Source of the DNA: Streptomyces sp. SJL17-4
GTDB lineage: Bacteria > Actinomycetota > Actinomycetes > Streptomycetales > Streptomycetaceae
Assembly (NCBI RefSeq): GCF_036826855.1
Contig: NZ_CP104578.1
Location: 8,118,501 to 8,182,500, forward strand
Direction of reading: 5' to 3'
Length of the DNA: 64,000 nt
The notes under the pieces were generated by a model. It was not told where the DNA came from and made no database searches. It saw only the letters and a list, made by a program, of their open reading frames with translations. Of the stretch, positions 33,983-42,573 are shown in pieces. The stretch's first letter is position 1. Each line of letters opens with the position of its first letter. The position numbers and the translations under genes are program-made.

Positions 33983-36901
33983 ATGGCGGTCACGAGGCGG
34001 GACGATCTGCTGCGAGCCCTGGCGGCGCGGGTGCTGCTGTTCCGGACGAACATGGACGCAGCTGCGGTTCTCGCCCCTGAAGCCCTGGGGATGGCAAGGG
34101 AGTTGATGCGTCATGTGCCCGACCCGTCGGCCGACCTCGAAGCCGTCCTGACCCTCGCCGACCTCCATCGGTGCCGGAGCGTGCTCCTCGGCGACGAGGA
34201 GGGCCGGGAGGACGCCGCCATCGCCACAGCCCTCGAACGGTACGCCGGTCAGCGGCAGACGCGACCCGACCCCGGGGCCGCGGCGGAGGGTGCCCGGTTG
34301 GCCGCGCTCCACGAGCGGGCCAGGGAGAGCCTCATGGCAGCCGAACGCCTGCGTGACCGTGGGCGGTTGGACCACGCGATCCGGGACTGTGAAGCCGCCG
34401 TCAACGGAACTCCCGTGCACATCCGTCCGCTTCGGGCCTCCGCCCTGGCCCTTCAGGGCACGGCCCTGCGCCTCCGGTACGAGCGCGAGGGCAGGTCCGA
34501 GGACCTCGACGCCGCCGTCACCGCCCTGCGCGAGGCCGAGGCGGCGGCGGGCACCGGCCATCCCGAGCGGAGCCTCGTCCTGAGTGCCCTGTGTGCCGCG
34601 CTGCGGGAGCGGTACGAACGCCGCGGCGCCCTCGACGACGTGATGGACGCGGTACGGATCGGCAGGGCGGCCGTCGAGGAGGGCGGGACGGAAGACCGTG
34701 GCGGCCGGTTGCACAACCTCGGCCTCGCCCTGCGGCAGCGCTACGAACGGACCGGTGACGCGAAGGACCTCGTGGCGGCCCTCGCCGCCCACCGGGAGGC
34801 CGTCGCCCTGACCCCGCCGGGCCACCGCGACCACGCCCTCCTTCAGCAGGGACTCGCCAACGCCTTGCGCGTCCAGCACGAACGCACCGCCGCCGACGCG
34901 GACCTGCGGGCACGCGACGACGCCCTGGAAGCGGCCGTGGAGGCGGCGGAGCGGGAGGCGGCCGTGGAGGCGGCGGAGCGGGAGGCGGCCGTGAGGGCGG
35001 CGGAGCGGGAAGCGGGAGCGGAGGCCGCGTCGCGGCACGCGACCGGGACGGAGGACGGCGGCGGGACCCCCGGCAAACCCTCCAGGGCGGGCGCCCTGCT
35101 CAACCTCGCCGTCGCCCTGACCGAGCGCTACCGGCTCACGGGAGACGCACGGGACGCGGACCGCGCCGAGCGCCTGCTCCGCACCGCGGCCGACACGCTG
35201 CCGTCCGGTCACCCCCTGTACGCCGGCCTCCAGTACCAGCTCGGCCTCGTGCTGGCCGCGCGAGGGCGCCCCGAAGCCCGTACCGCGCTGCGCGACGCGG
35301 CCCTCCACCCCGCGGCCGCGCCCCTGACGCGGCTGCGCGCGGCACACGCCTGGGGGTGGGACGCGATGACGGCGCGTCGGCCCGAGGAGGCCGCCACCGC
35401 CTACGGCCACGCCCTGGCCCAGCTCCCCGCGCTCGCCTCCCGACACCTCCCCCTCGCCGACGCGGAACGCGCGCTCGCCGAGAGCCGGGGCATCGCCGGG
35501 GAGGCGGCGGCCTGTGCGCTCGCCGCCGGAGACCCGGCCCTCGCCCTGCGTCTCCTGGAGTCGGGACGCGGCCTCCTCCTCGGGCAGGGGCTCGGCCACC
35601 ACGACGACCTGGCGCGGCTGCGCGTCCAGGACCCCCGTACCGCCGACCGGCTCGCCCGGCTGCGTACCCGGCTGGACACCGAAGGCGCGGCCGACTCCCG
35701 GGACGGAGTCGCGGCCGCCGAGGAACGCCGTGCGTCGGCCTCGGAATGGGACCGGACCCTGGCCGCCGTCCGGCGCCTCGACGGCTTCGAGGACTTCATG
35801 CTCCCGCCGGACACCGACAGGCTCCTCACCGAAGGCGCCGACGGACCCGTCGTCCTCGTCAACGTCAGCCGCTTCCGCTGTGACGCCCTGGCGATCACGG
35901 CCGGAGGGCTGCGCGCCATCCCGCTGCCAAGGCTCCAGCTGTCCGAGGTGGCCGACCGGACCACCGTCTTCCTCACCGCCCTCGAACGGCTCCGGGCCGC
36001 GGACGGAGACGACGACCTGATGGCCGGACCGGCCGCCGAGGACGAGATCGACGCGCACCTCGGATGGCTGTGGGACACCATCACCGGGCCGGTGCTCGAC
36101 GCCCTCGGCATCACGGAGACGCCCGCCGGCGATCCGCCGCCGCGGGTGTGGTGGATCCCCACCGGCCCGCTGGCCTTCCTGCCGCTGCACGCCGCAGGAC
36201 ACCACCGCGCGGCCGACGGCCGCACCGTCCTCGACCGGACCGTGCCGTCGTACGCCCCCACCGTCCGCGCGCTCGCCGCGGGACGCCGTCCCGCCCCCGC
36301 GTCCCCGCCCTCCTACCTGGTGGTCGCCGTGCCCGAGGCGCCGGGGGCACGGCCGCTGCCCGGAGCGGCCGGGGAAGGCGTCGCCGTCGCCGGAGCACTG
36401 CCCGGCGCCCTGCTGCTCAGTGGTGAGGCCGCCACCAGGGATGCCGTCGTCTCCGCCCTCGCCGACCGCACCTGGCTGCACTTCTCCGGCCACGGCACCT
36501 CCGAGCCGCTCACGGCCGTGGGCAGCAGACTGCTGGTCCACGACCACCTCGACCACCCGTTGACCGTGGCGGGCCTCTCCCGCCTCGACCTGTCCGGCGC
36601 GGAACTGGCGTACCTGTCCGCCTGCGGCACGGCCCGGTCCGGCTTCACGGCCATGGACGAGGGGCTCCACCTCGCGGGCGGGCTGCAACTCGCGGGGTTC
36701 CGCCATGTGGTGGGAACACTCTGGGAGATCGACGACACCATGTCCGTACGGATCGCCGAGCAGGTCTACACCGGGCTGGGGGCACCGCGCCCGGTGGCGG
36801 ACCGGGCGCCGTACGCGGTGCGTGAGGCCGTGCGCGGCGTACGCGACCGGTACCCCCTCACCCCGTCCCTGTGGGCCGCCCACATCCATGTCGGCCCCTG
36901 A
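33983..36901 (+). CDS. CHAT-domain (caspase-like) protein with TPR-type repeats
   Basis: 972 residues. ATG 33983 lies 7 bp after TACCGT, a possible -10, so the mRNA may be leaderless. Residues ~1-640 are helical repeats of TPR type (A-L-Q-G-T-A-L-R-L-R-Y-E-R-E-G, L-V-L-S-A-L-C-A-A-L-R-E-R-Y, L-H-N-L-G-L-A-L-R-Q-R-Y-E-R-T-G) with an inserted repeat E-A-A-V-E-A-A-E-R. Residues ~690-970 are the CHAT domain: catalytic His837 in H-F-S-G-H-G-T and Cys881 in Y-L-S-A-C-G-T-A, as in caspase-fold peptidases. CHAT-TPR proteins often sit in defence or signalling systems. The partner genes are divergent and downstream. Confidence 0.88.
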   Translation: MAVTRRDDLLRALAARVLLFRTNMDAAAVLAPEALGMARELMRHVPDPSADLEAVLTLADLHRCRSVLLGDEEGREDAAIATALERYAGQRQTRPDPGAAAEGARLAALHERARESLMAAERLRDRGRLDHAIRDCEAAVNGTPVHIRPLRASALALQGTALRLRYEREGRSEDLDAAVTALREAEAAAGTGHPERSLVLSALCAALRERYERRGALDDVMDAVRIGRAAVEEGGTEDRGGRLHNLGLALRQRYERTGDAKDLVAALAAHREAVALTPPGHRDHALLQQGLANALRVQHERTAADADLRARDDALEAAVEAAEREAAVEAAEREAAVRAAEREAGAEAASRHATGTEDGGGTPGKPSRAGALLNLAVALTERYRLTGDARDADRAERLLRTAADTLPSGHPLYAGLQYQLGLVLAARGRPEARTALRDAALHPAAAPLTRLRAAHAWGWDAMTARRPEEAATAYGHALAQLPALASRHLPLADAERALAESRGIAGEAAACALAAGDPALALRLLESGRGLLLGQGLGHHDDLARLRVQDPRTADRLARLRTRLDTEGAADSRDGVAAAEERRASASEWDRTLAAVRRLDGFEDFMLPPDTDRLLTEGADGPVVLVNVSRFRCDALAITAGGLRAIPLPRLQLSEVADRTTVFLTALERLRAADGDDDLMAGPAAEDEIDAHLGWLWDTITGPVLDALGITETPAGDPPPRVWWIPTGPLAFLPLHAAGHHRAADGRTVLDRTVPSYAPTVRALAAGRRPAPASPPSYLVVAVPEAPGARPLPGAAGEGVAVAGALPGALLLSGEAATRDAVVSALADRTWLHFSGHGTSEPLTAVGSRLLVHDHLDHPLTVAGLSRLDLSGAELAYLSACGTARSGFTAMDEGLHLAGGLQLAGFRHVVGTLWEIDDTMSVRIAEQVYTGLGAPRPVADRAPYAVREAVRGVRDRYPLTPSLWAAHIHVGP
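34928..35008 (+). repeat. 27-bp tandem repeat in the CHAT-TPR gene
   Basis: Three in-frame copies (34928-34954, 34955-34981, 34982-35008) of a 27-bp unit encoding E-A-A-V-E-A-A-E-R with one or two changes. Forms a charged helical linker within the TPR region; likely variable in copy number between strains. Confidence 0.85.
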
Positions 36902-36971
36902 CGTCGAGCCTCGAACTCCTTTGCGCCACAGGTGTGTTGGAGGTGGTGCGGCCGTCTGCACCGGGGCCACA

Positions 36972-38414
36972 ATGACGACACGACGACGGACGGGGACGGG
37001 CATGGTCGCGTGGTGGAGGAGACGGGCGGGGCGAGGATCCGGCACGGCCGGCGGACCGTCCGGTGGACCGGCCCGCGGAGCGTCCCGGGCGGCGGCGTTG
37101 GACGAGCTGGTCCGGGCGGCGTACGAGGAAGGCGCCCCGATCCCGGAGGAACTCGCCGCGGAGGCAGCGAGCGCGGGCAACGTGCGGGCGATGACCGTCT
37201 ACGGCATCGGGCTCGGCAACCGGGGAGCCGTCGAGGAGGCCGAGGAGTGGCTCCGGCGCGCCCGGGCCGCAGGCGATCAGATGGCCGCCCTGGCACTCGG
37301 AACGCTGTCCATGGACCGAGGGGAGTTCGAAGCGGCGGAACGATACTTCCGGCCGGTGGCCGAGACCGGCCACGTAGGCGCCCGGCAAGCCCTGGCCGAA
37401 CTGCGGGCCATGCGAGCGGCCGCGGCCCGTAGCGCGCCGGTGCCGCCGCCGAGGGCGCCGGAGTCCGCTCCCGCGGCGGCCCCCGCCCCCGCCGCGGAGT
37501 CCGCCGTCGAATGGGCCGAACAACTGCTCCTCCTCCACCCGGACGACGAGCACCACCCGCACGCGCAGCTGGCCATGGCGGTGCTCCGGGCCCACGAGGG
37601 CGACGGGACAGGCGCCCGCCGCCACTTCGCCGCCGCCCTCGCCTCCGGCGATCCCGAAGTCCTCTTCTGGATCTCCCGGATGCACGTGGCCGAGGACGGT
37701 CTCCACGGCGCGCGGGAGCACATCCGGCGGGCGGCCGACGCCGGACACGCGACGTCCCAGCACACCATGGGCGTGCTCCTGGCCGAGGAGGGCGACACGG
37801 CACGGGCGGAGCACTACTACCGGCTCGCCGCCGATGCCGGTCACACCGACTCCTACGCCAACCTCGGCGTCCTGCTCCGCGGCCGGGGTGACCTCGACGG
37901 AGCGGAGTCGTACTACCGCAAGGCCATCGAGGCGGGCGACGCCGGAGGCATGAACAACCTCGGCAACCTGTTGCGCCAACGCGGTGACCTGGCAGGCGCC
38001 GAACGGTGGTGGCGCGAAGCGGCCGAGGCGGGCGTCACGGACGCGCTCGTCAGCTACGGCGCCGTCCTCGCCGAGCGCGGCGACTGGGACGCCGCCGAGC
38101 CCCTCTGGCGTCGAGCCGCCGAAGAGGGACACGCCGCGGCGCGGCTCAACCTCGTCCAGGCGCTGGTGCGTACGGGCCGGACGGAGGAGGCCGAACGCTG
38201 GCTGCGTTCCGTCGACCCCGCCGCCTCGCACTCCTCCGCACCCGCCCCCTCCGGCTCCCGCGGTGCCGGTGCGCCGGAAGGACCGGCTGCCGACGGGCAG
38301 CCGGGGCCCGACCTCGCGGCGGTGGCCGACTGGCTCAGGGGCCCGGCCCGCGCGGGCGACGAGGATGCCCGCGCCACGCTCGACCTCCTGGACGGCGAAC
38401 CCGGCACCCGCTGA
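36972..38414 (+). CDS. Sel1/TPR-repeat protein
   Basis: About 480 residues. The N-terminus is basic (T-T-R-R-R-T-G-T-G, then R-R-R-A-G-R-G) and disordered. Two repeat blocks follow: ~50-130, and ~175-400 with 5-6 repeats such as A-E-H-Y-Y-R-L-A-A-D-A-G-H-T-D-S-Y-A-N-L-G and A-E-R-W-W-R-E-A-A-E-A-G-V-T-D-A, which fit Sel1-like repeats. A Pro/Ser-rich tail follows. Such proteins act as binding scaffolds. ATG 36972 is used; ATG 37002 has the better GGGGACGGG ribosome-binding site. It lies 70 bp downstream of the CHAT gene in the same direction. Confidence 0.78.
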   Translation: MTTRRRTGTGMVAWWRRRAGRGSGTAGGPSGGPARGASRAAALDELVRAAYEEGAPIPEELAAEAASAGNVRAMTVYGIGLGNRGAVEEAEEWLRRARAAGDQMAALALGTLSMDRGEFEAAERYFRPVAETGHVGARQALAELRAMRAAAARSAPVPPPRAPESAPAAAPAPAAESAVEWAEQLLLLHPDDEHHPHAQLAMAVLRAHEGDGTGARRHFAAALASGDPEVLFWISRMHVAEDGLHGAREHIRRAADAGHATSQHTMGVLLAEEGDTARAEHYYRLAADAGHTDSYANLGVLLRGRGDLDGAESYYRKAIEAGDAGGMNNLGNLLRQRGDLAGAERWWREAAEAGVTDALVSYGAVLAERGDWDAAEPLWRRAAEEGHAAARLNLVQALVRTGRTEEAERWLRSVDPAASHSSAPAPSGSRGAGAPEGPAADGQPGPDLAAVADWLRGPARAGDEDARATLDLLDGEPGTR

Positions 38415-38508
38415 GACCGGGTGGGAGCCGCCCCGGCCCCGGCCCCGGCCCCGGCATGCCGTGGGTCGGGGCGGTCGGCGGTCGGGGCGGTCGGGCCGGT
38501 CAGAGCGG
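38415..38508. repeat. Short GC repeats between the Sel1 gene and the GNAT gene
   Basis: CCCCGG-type hexamers repeat around 38433-38455, then GGTCGGGGC-type units. Convergent intergenic gap; no hairpin of note. Confidence 0.4.
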
Positions 38509-39078
38509 CTACGAGCGCCCCGGTGACGCCGTCCGCAGGCCGTGAGCAGACGTGCGGGAGATCCGGTAGAGCACACACGGGCGAAGCGGTCCTTCGGGCA
38601 CGCTCGGGTCCTCGAAGTCGTCGGCCGGGTCGCGGGTCATGCCGATCCGGCGCATCACCGCCTGGGAGCGGAGGTTCTCGACGGTCGTCGACGCAAGCAC
38701 CTCCGGCAGGCCGAGGGTCTCGAAACCGAAGGCCAGGCAGGCCAGGGCCGCCTCGGTGGCGTAACCGTGACCCCATGCCGAACGGGTCAGCCGCCACCCG
38801 ATGTCCACCCCCGCGAAGGGCATGTCCGGGCCCACCACGTCCAAGCCGACGCGGCCGATGAACCGACCGGTCTCGCGTGCTTCGAGCGCCCACCACCCGA
38901 AACCTCGCTCGTGGAAGTCGGCCCGCATGCCGGCCAGAGCGGCGTCGCTCTGCTCCCGCGTCTGCGGTCCCCCCAAATACTTCCGGACTTCGGGGTCGGC
39001 GTTCATGGCCGCCCACGGTTCGCGGTCGGAATCCCTCCACAAGCGGAGCACGAGACGTTCGGTACGCAGCTCTGACAT
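38509..39078 (-). CDS. GNAT-family acetyltransferase (RimJ/RimL-like)
   Basis: 189 residues. Opens L-R-T-E-R-L-V-L-R-L-W-R-D-S-D, typical of RimJ/RimL-type GNAT enzymes, with the acetyl-CoA loop region R-L-T-R-S-A-W-G-H-G-Y-A-T-E-A. They acetylate N-termini, amino acids or drugs. Substrate unknown. Convergent with the Sel1-repeat gene, divergent from the SWIM-like operon start (165 bp). Confidence 0.88.
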   Translation of the reverse strand: MSELRTERLVLRLWRDSDREPWAAMNADPEVRKYLGGPQTREQSDAALAGMRADFHERGFGWWALEARETGRFIGRVGLDVVGPDMPFAGVDIGWRLTRSAWGHGYATEAALACLAFGFETLGLPEVLASTTVENLRSQAVMRRIGMTRDPADDFEDPSVPEGPLRPCVLYRISRTSAHGLRTASPGRS

Positions 39079-39243
39079 GCCGGCCAGCCAACCCGAACAA
39101 GGCCGGGGTGTCGAGCGGTTTCACCGGGCCGGCCACCACACCCGTGGACATGATCCAGAGGCGTTGTCAGTGGCCGGGGATAGGTTCGTTCCTGTTCCCG
39201 CAACGGCGAGAACATCCCCTTCGACGTGCATGGGAGAGGTACG

Positions 39244-39756
39244 TTGCCGGTCTGGGAGCTGTCGAGTACGGCGCGGGTGGTACCGCCCGCGCGACCGCGG
39301 AAACTCGCCAAGGTGCCGTTCGTCGAACTGGCCGACGGGCGGCTGCAGGGTGTCGTGTCCAGCGGGTCCGACGCAGGACGCGTGTACGTGTCCTCGATCG
39401 CGACCGGGACGTACGCGTTCGCCTGCAGCACGAACAACAACCGCCCCTGCGGCGGCGCTCGGGGCAGCTTCTGCAACCACATCCGGGCACTCGTCGCCGA
39501 GGCCGTCCTCCAGTACGGGGCCGACCGCGTCGCCCGGTACCTGAAGGCCGACACCGGCGACACGGCGCACACCACGCCCGACGCGCACGAGCTCGTCGCG
39601 CTGATGACCGCCACGCGGCCCGAGCAGGGCGACACTTCGGCGGCGGCGCCGGTGTTCAGCCGCTTCCTGCGGCACCTCGCCTATCTGGAACTGGAGCCGA
39701 CCACCGCGCCGCTGCCGGAGATGCAGTGGTTCCCGCCGACGAGGACGGTCGCCTGA
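39244..39756 (+). CDS. SWIM-like zinc-binding protein, first gene of the MoxR-VWA operon
   Basis: 170 residues. TTG 39244 is preferred, with GGGAGAGG 4 bp upstream. The middle contains A-F-A-C-S-T-N-N-N-R-P-C-G and F-C-N-H-I-R-A-L-V-A-E-A-V: a Cys/Cys/Cys-x-His cluster resembling the SWIM zinc finger (CxC...CxH), though the first pair is more widely spaced than the SWIM consensus. This would make a DNA/protein-binding module. The E. coli yeh operon encodes a SWIM protein (YehQ) with VWA, MoxR and DUF5682 partners, all of which follow here. The stop overlaps the next ATG (TGATG). Confidence 0.7.
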   Translation: MPVWELSSTARVVPPARPRKLAKVPFVELADGRLQGVVSSGSDAGRVYVSSIATGTYAFACSTNNNRPCGGARGSFCNHIRALVAEAVLQYGADRVARYLKADTGDTAHTTPDAHELVALMTATRPEQGDTSAAAPVFSRFLRHLAYLELEPTTAPLPEMQWFPPTRTVA

Positions 39757-41222
39757 TGCGCACGGACCTGTTCACCGACCCCGTCGACGGACTCGACGAG
39801 GCACTGTCCGCCGTCGACGCCTTCGACCGCGTCCTCGTCTCCGGACTGCTCCGCCCGCGGCCCGACCAGGCCGCGGGACTGGCGGCACTCGCCACCGCCG
39901 TCGGTGGAACGCCGCTGGCCGCGCTGGTCGCCGAGGCCGCCGACAAGGCCGCCGCCGGCGCCGCGGGCGAGGACCACCTCGTGGCGCTCGCCGCCGCCCG
40001 CACCGCCCTCATGGGCTCCGTCCACGACGCCCTGACGGAACGCGTCGCGGAGATCACCGGCCGGCCGCGCGCCGAACGGACCACGCCGGACGCGGCGGCG
40101 CAGGAGCCCGGCGCCAACGTGCTCGCCGGCGCACGCGCCTGGCTGTGCGACCTCGCCCGCGCGGGCTGGCAGGGCATCGACCACGAGCTGGTCGCCGGTG
40201 CCGCGCCCGTCGTCTCCGCGATGTTGCCGGACCTGCGGCTGCGCCGGCAGGCCACCCTGCTGGACGGCTTCGCCGCCGAACTCGCGGCCTCCTGCCCCGG
40301 GGCCACCCTGGACCGCGTGCCGGTCCGCCGCTGGGCCGACCTGTGGACGCGCGCGCTGCTCCTGACCCTGCCGGGCGCCGCCCGGACCCCGGCCATGTCC
40401 ACCGCGACCGGCCGCCTGCTGCCGCTCGGCGTGGACGTACAGGAGCACGCGACCGCCGTACAGGCCCAGGTCCACGCGGTGTTCGAACCCGCCGACGGCA
40501 CGGAGCCGCGTCTGGTCCGGGCCGCCGTGTCCGCGCCCAAGCCGGACACGGTCGTGGGCGCGGGCCTGTGGCAGCTGCTCCGGCCGCGCATGTCGCTGCT
40601 CGCCGCCGCGGGGGAGTGCCGCAGCATGGAGCTCGACGGCATGCCCGTCACGGACGAGGGCGACCTCGTCTGGGACGACCGGCGGGCCCGTACGGGAGAG
40701 CCGGTCGACCCGTTCAGCACGGCCCGGGTCGTCCTCGCCACCGCCACCGACCCGGTGACCGCGCCGCTGGACCGCCACCCGGCACGGATCGCCGTCCCCG
40801 TCTTCCTGGAGGGGTACGCGGTGGAGGGCGACGACGACGGAGAGGGCGACAGCACGGGTGAGGGCGCGGGCGAGGGCGACGGCGCCGGTGAGGGCGCGGG
40901 TGAGGGCGTCGGCCGGCTGACGTTCGCACTCTCCGGGCACCGGCTGGCCGTCGACACCGACCGCATCCCGACCGCCGGCCCGCTCACCCCGGACGTGGTC
41001 GCCGCGTCCGGCGCGTGCCTGGGGCTGCTCCGGTGGGACGCGGGGGAGTTCCTCATCCAGCCGCTGGCCGTCGAGACGACCGTCCGGAAGAAGACCCTCG
41101 TCTTCCGCGCGGGCGGCTGGGCGGGAGGCACCACCGACAAGGCGGGTGCCAGGGCGGAGAAGGCGGCCACGGACTCCGTCGCCGTGCTGCGCGAACGAGC
41201 CGGAAAGCTGCTGCGCGCATGA
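39756..41222 (+). CDS. Uncharacterised protein of the MoxR-VWA operon (possible YehQ C-terminal equivalent)
   Basis: 488 residues, cytosolic. Helical N-terminal half with V-L-V-S-G-L-L-R-P-R-P and A-G-A-R-A-W-L-C-D-L; C-terminal half beta-rich (W-D-D-R-R, P-V-F-L-E-G-Y-A-V). An acidic Gly/Glu tandem repeat (G-E-G-x-G-E-G) lies near residue ~360-385. Together with the preceding SWIM-like protein its length is roughly that of a single YehQ-type protein, so the two may be a split version of one subunit (inference). Overlaps its neighbours at both ends. Confidence 0.6.
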   Translation: MRTDLFTDPVDGLDEALSAVDAFDRVLVSGLLRPRPDQAAGLAALATAVGGTPLAALVAEAADKAAAGAAGEDHLVALAAARTALMGSVHDALTERVAEITGRPRAERTTPDAAAQEPGANVLAGARAWLCDLARAGWQGIDHELVAGAAPVVSAMLPDLRLRRQATLLDGFAAELAASCPGATLDRVPVRRWADLWTRALLLTLPGAARTPAMSTATGRLLPLGVDVQEHATAVQAQVHAVFEPADGTEPRLVRAAVSAPKPDTVVGAGLWQLLRPRMSLLAAAGECRSMELDGMPVTDEGDLVWDDRRARTGEPVDPFSTARVVLATATDPVTAPLDRHPARIAVPVFLEGYAVEGDDDGEGDSTGEGAGEGDGAGEGAGEGVGRLTFALSGHRLAVDTDRIPTAGPLTPDVVAASGACLGLLRWDAGEFLIQPLAVETTVRKKTLVFRAGGWAGGTTDKAGARAEKAATDSVAVLRERAGKLLRA

Positions 41223-42550
41223 CCGACGCCGATTACGACAACCGCCGCCAGGTCCTCTACTGGCGCCTGCTCGCCCGGCTCTTCGACCCCGAGGAGCAGG
41301 CCGCCCTGGAAGCGGCGAGCCTCGCCGTCGTCGAGGACATCGGCCTGCCGTCCGCGCTGCTCGACCCGGGCGCGTCCGTGGACTCCGTCGTGCAGCGCCA
41401 TCCCGAACTGGCCGAAGAGTTCGACGGGTTGATGACCCCGGAGCCCGAGCCGGACGGCGCCCGCGACCGGGCGGCCGAGGTGCGGCGCGCGGCGCTCGCG
41501 TCGAAGCTGCTGCTCAACGTCTTCTCCACCGGATCGGGGACGGTCTCCGCCGGACAGCTGGCCCGCTGGCAGTCGGACGCCGGCTGGCTGGAGCGGTCGC
41601 TCGGCTGCCCGCCCGGCGGGCTGCGCGGCGACCGTGGCGCCGGGGCCGTCGACGGCGGCGGCGCGGGTCTCGAACTCGGCGCCGTCGAGGCCGAGCTCGT
41701 CCGCCGGATGCACCTGCGTGAAGTACTGGCCGATCCCGCGCTCGCCGCCCGGCTCACCCCCAGCATGTCCCTGATCGAGCAGCTCCTGCGCGACAAGGGA
41801 AACCTGTCCGGCATCGCCCTCGCCAACGCCAAGTCCCTCATCCGGCGTTACGTCGACGAGGTCGCCCAGGTGCTCCGCACCCAGGTGGAGAAGGCCACCG
41901 TCGGCGAGCTCGACCGCTCCGTCCCGCCCAAGCGGGTCTTCCGCAACCTCGACCTCGACCGCACCATCTGGAAGAACCTCACCAACTGGAGCCCGGAGGA
42001 GGAGCGGCTCTACGTCGACCGCCTCTACTACCGGCACACCGTCCGCCGGACCACACCGCAACGGCTCATCGTCGTCGTGGACCAGTCCGGCTCCATGGTC
42101 GACTCGATGGTCAACTGCACCATCCTCGCCTCGATCTTCGCCGGGCTGCCGAAGGTGGACGTCCACCTCATCGCGTACGACACCCGCGCGATCGACCTGA
42201 CTCCCTGGGTGCACGACCCGTTCGACGTGCTCCTGCGCACCAACCTCGGCGGCGGCAACGACGGACCCGTCGCGATGGCCATGGCCAGACCGAAGATCGC
42301 TGAGCCGAAGAACACCGTCATGGTGTGGATCTCCGACTTCTACGAGTTCGACCGCTCACAGCCACTGTTCGAGGGCATCGAGGCGGTCCACCGGTCCGGG
42401 GTGCGGTTCATCCCCGTCGGCTCGGTGACCAGCTCCGGACGTCAGGAGGTCAACCCCTGGTTCCGGGAGCGGTTCAAGGCGCTCGGAACCCCGGTGGTCT
42501 CCGGCCACATCAACAAGCTCGTGCACGAACTCAAGACCTTCCTCACCTGA
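41219..42550 (+). CDS. VWA-domain protein (YehP-like)
   Basis: 443 residues. Helical N-terminus of ~270 residues. The C-terminal VWA domain has the MIDAS motif D-Q-S-G-S-M (D288, with S290 and S292), followed by T-N-L-G-G-G-N-D and I-S-D-F-Y-E-F as the further metal-site loops. VWA-MoxR pairs act in protein maturation, metal insertion or complex remodelling. Next gene encodes the MoxR-type ATPase 23 bp on. Overlap with the previous gene is ATGA. Confidence 0.87.
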   Translation: MTDADYDNRRQVLYWRLLARLFDPEEQAALEAASLAVVEDIGLPSALLDPGASVDSVVQRHPELAEEFDGLMTPEPEPDGARDRAAEVRRAALASKLLLNVFSTGSGTVSAGQLARWQSDAGWLERSLGCPPGGLRGDRGAGAVDGGGAGLELGAVEAELVRRMHLREVLADPALAARLTPSMSLIEQLLRDKGNLSGIALANAKSLIRRYVDEVAQVLRTQVEKATVGELDRSVPPKRVFRNLDLDRTIWKNLTNWSPEEERLYVDRLYYRHTVRRTTPQRLIVVVDQSGSMVDSMVNCTILASIFAGLPKVDVHLIAYDTRAIDLTPWVHDPFDVLLRTNLGGGNDGPVAMAMARPKIAEPKNTVMVWISDFYEFDRSQPLFEGIEAVHRSGVRFIPVGSVTSSGRQEVNPWFRERFKALGTPVVSGHINKLVHELKTFLT

Positions 42551-42573
42551 GCCTGCCCAGAAAGGCCCCTCGC

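Noticed and set aside
33923..37180. 1085-codon antisense frame over the CHAT gene
   Set aside because: Composition and lack of any motif mark it as a shadow of the CHAT-TPR gene.
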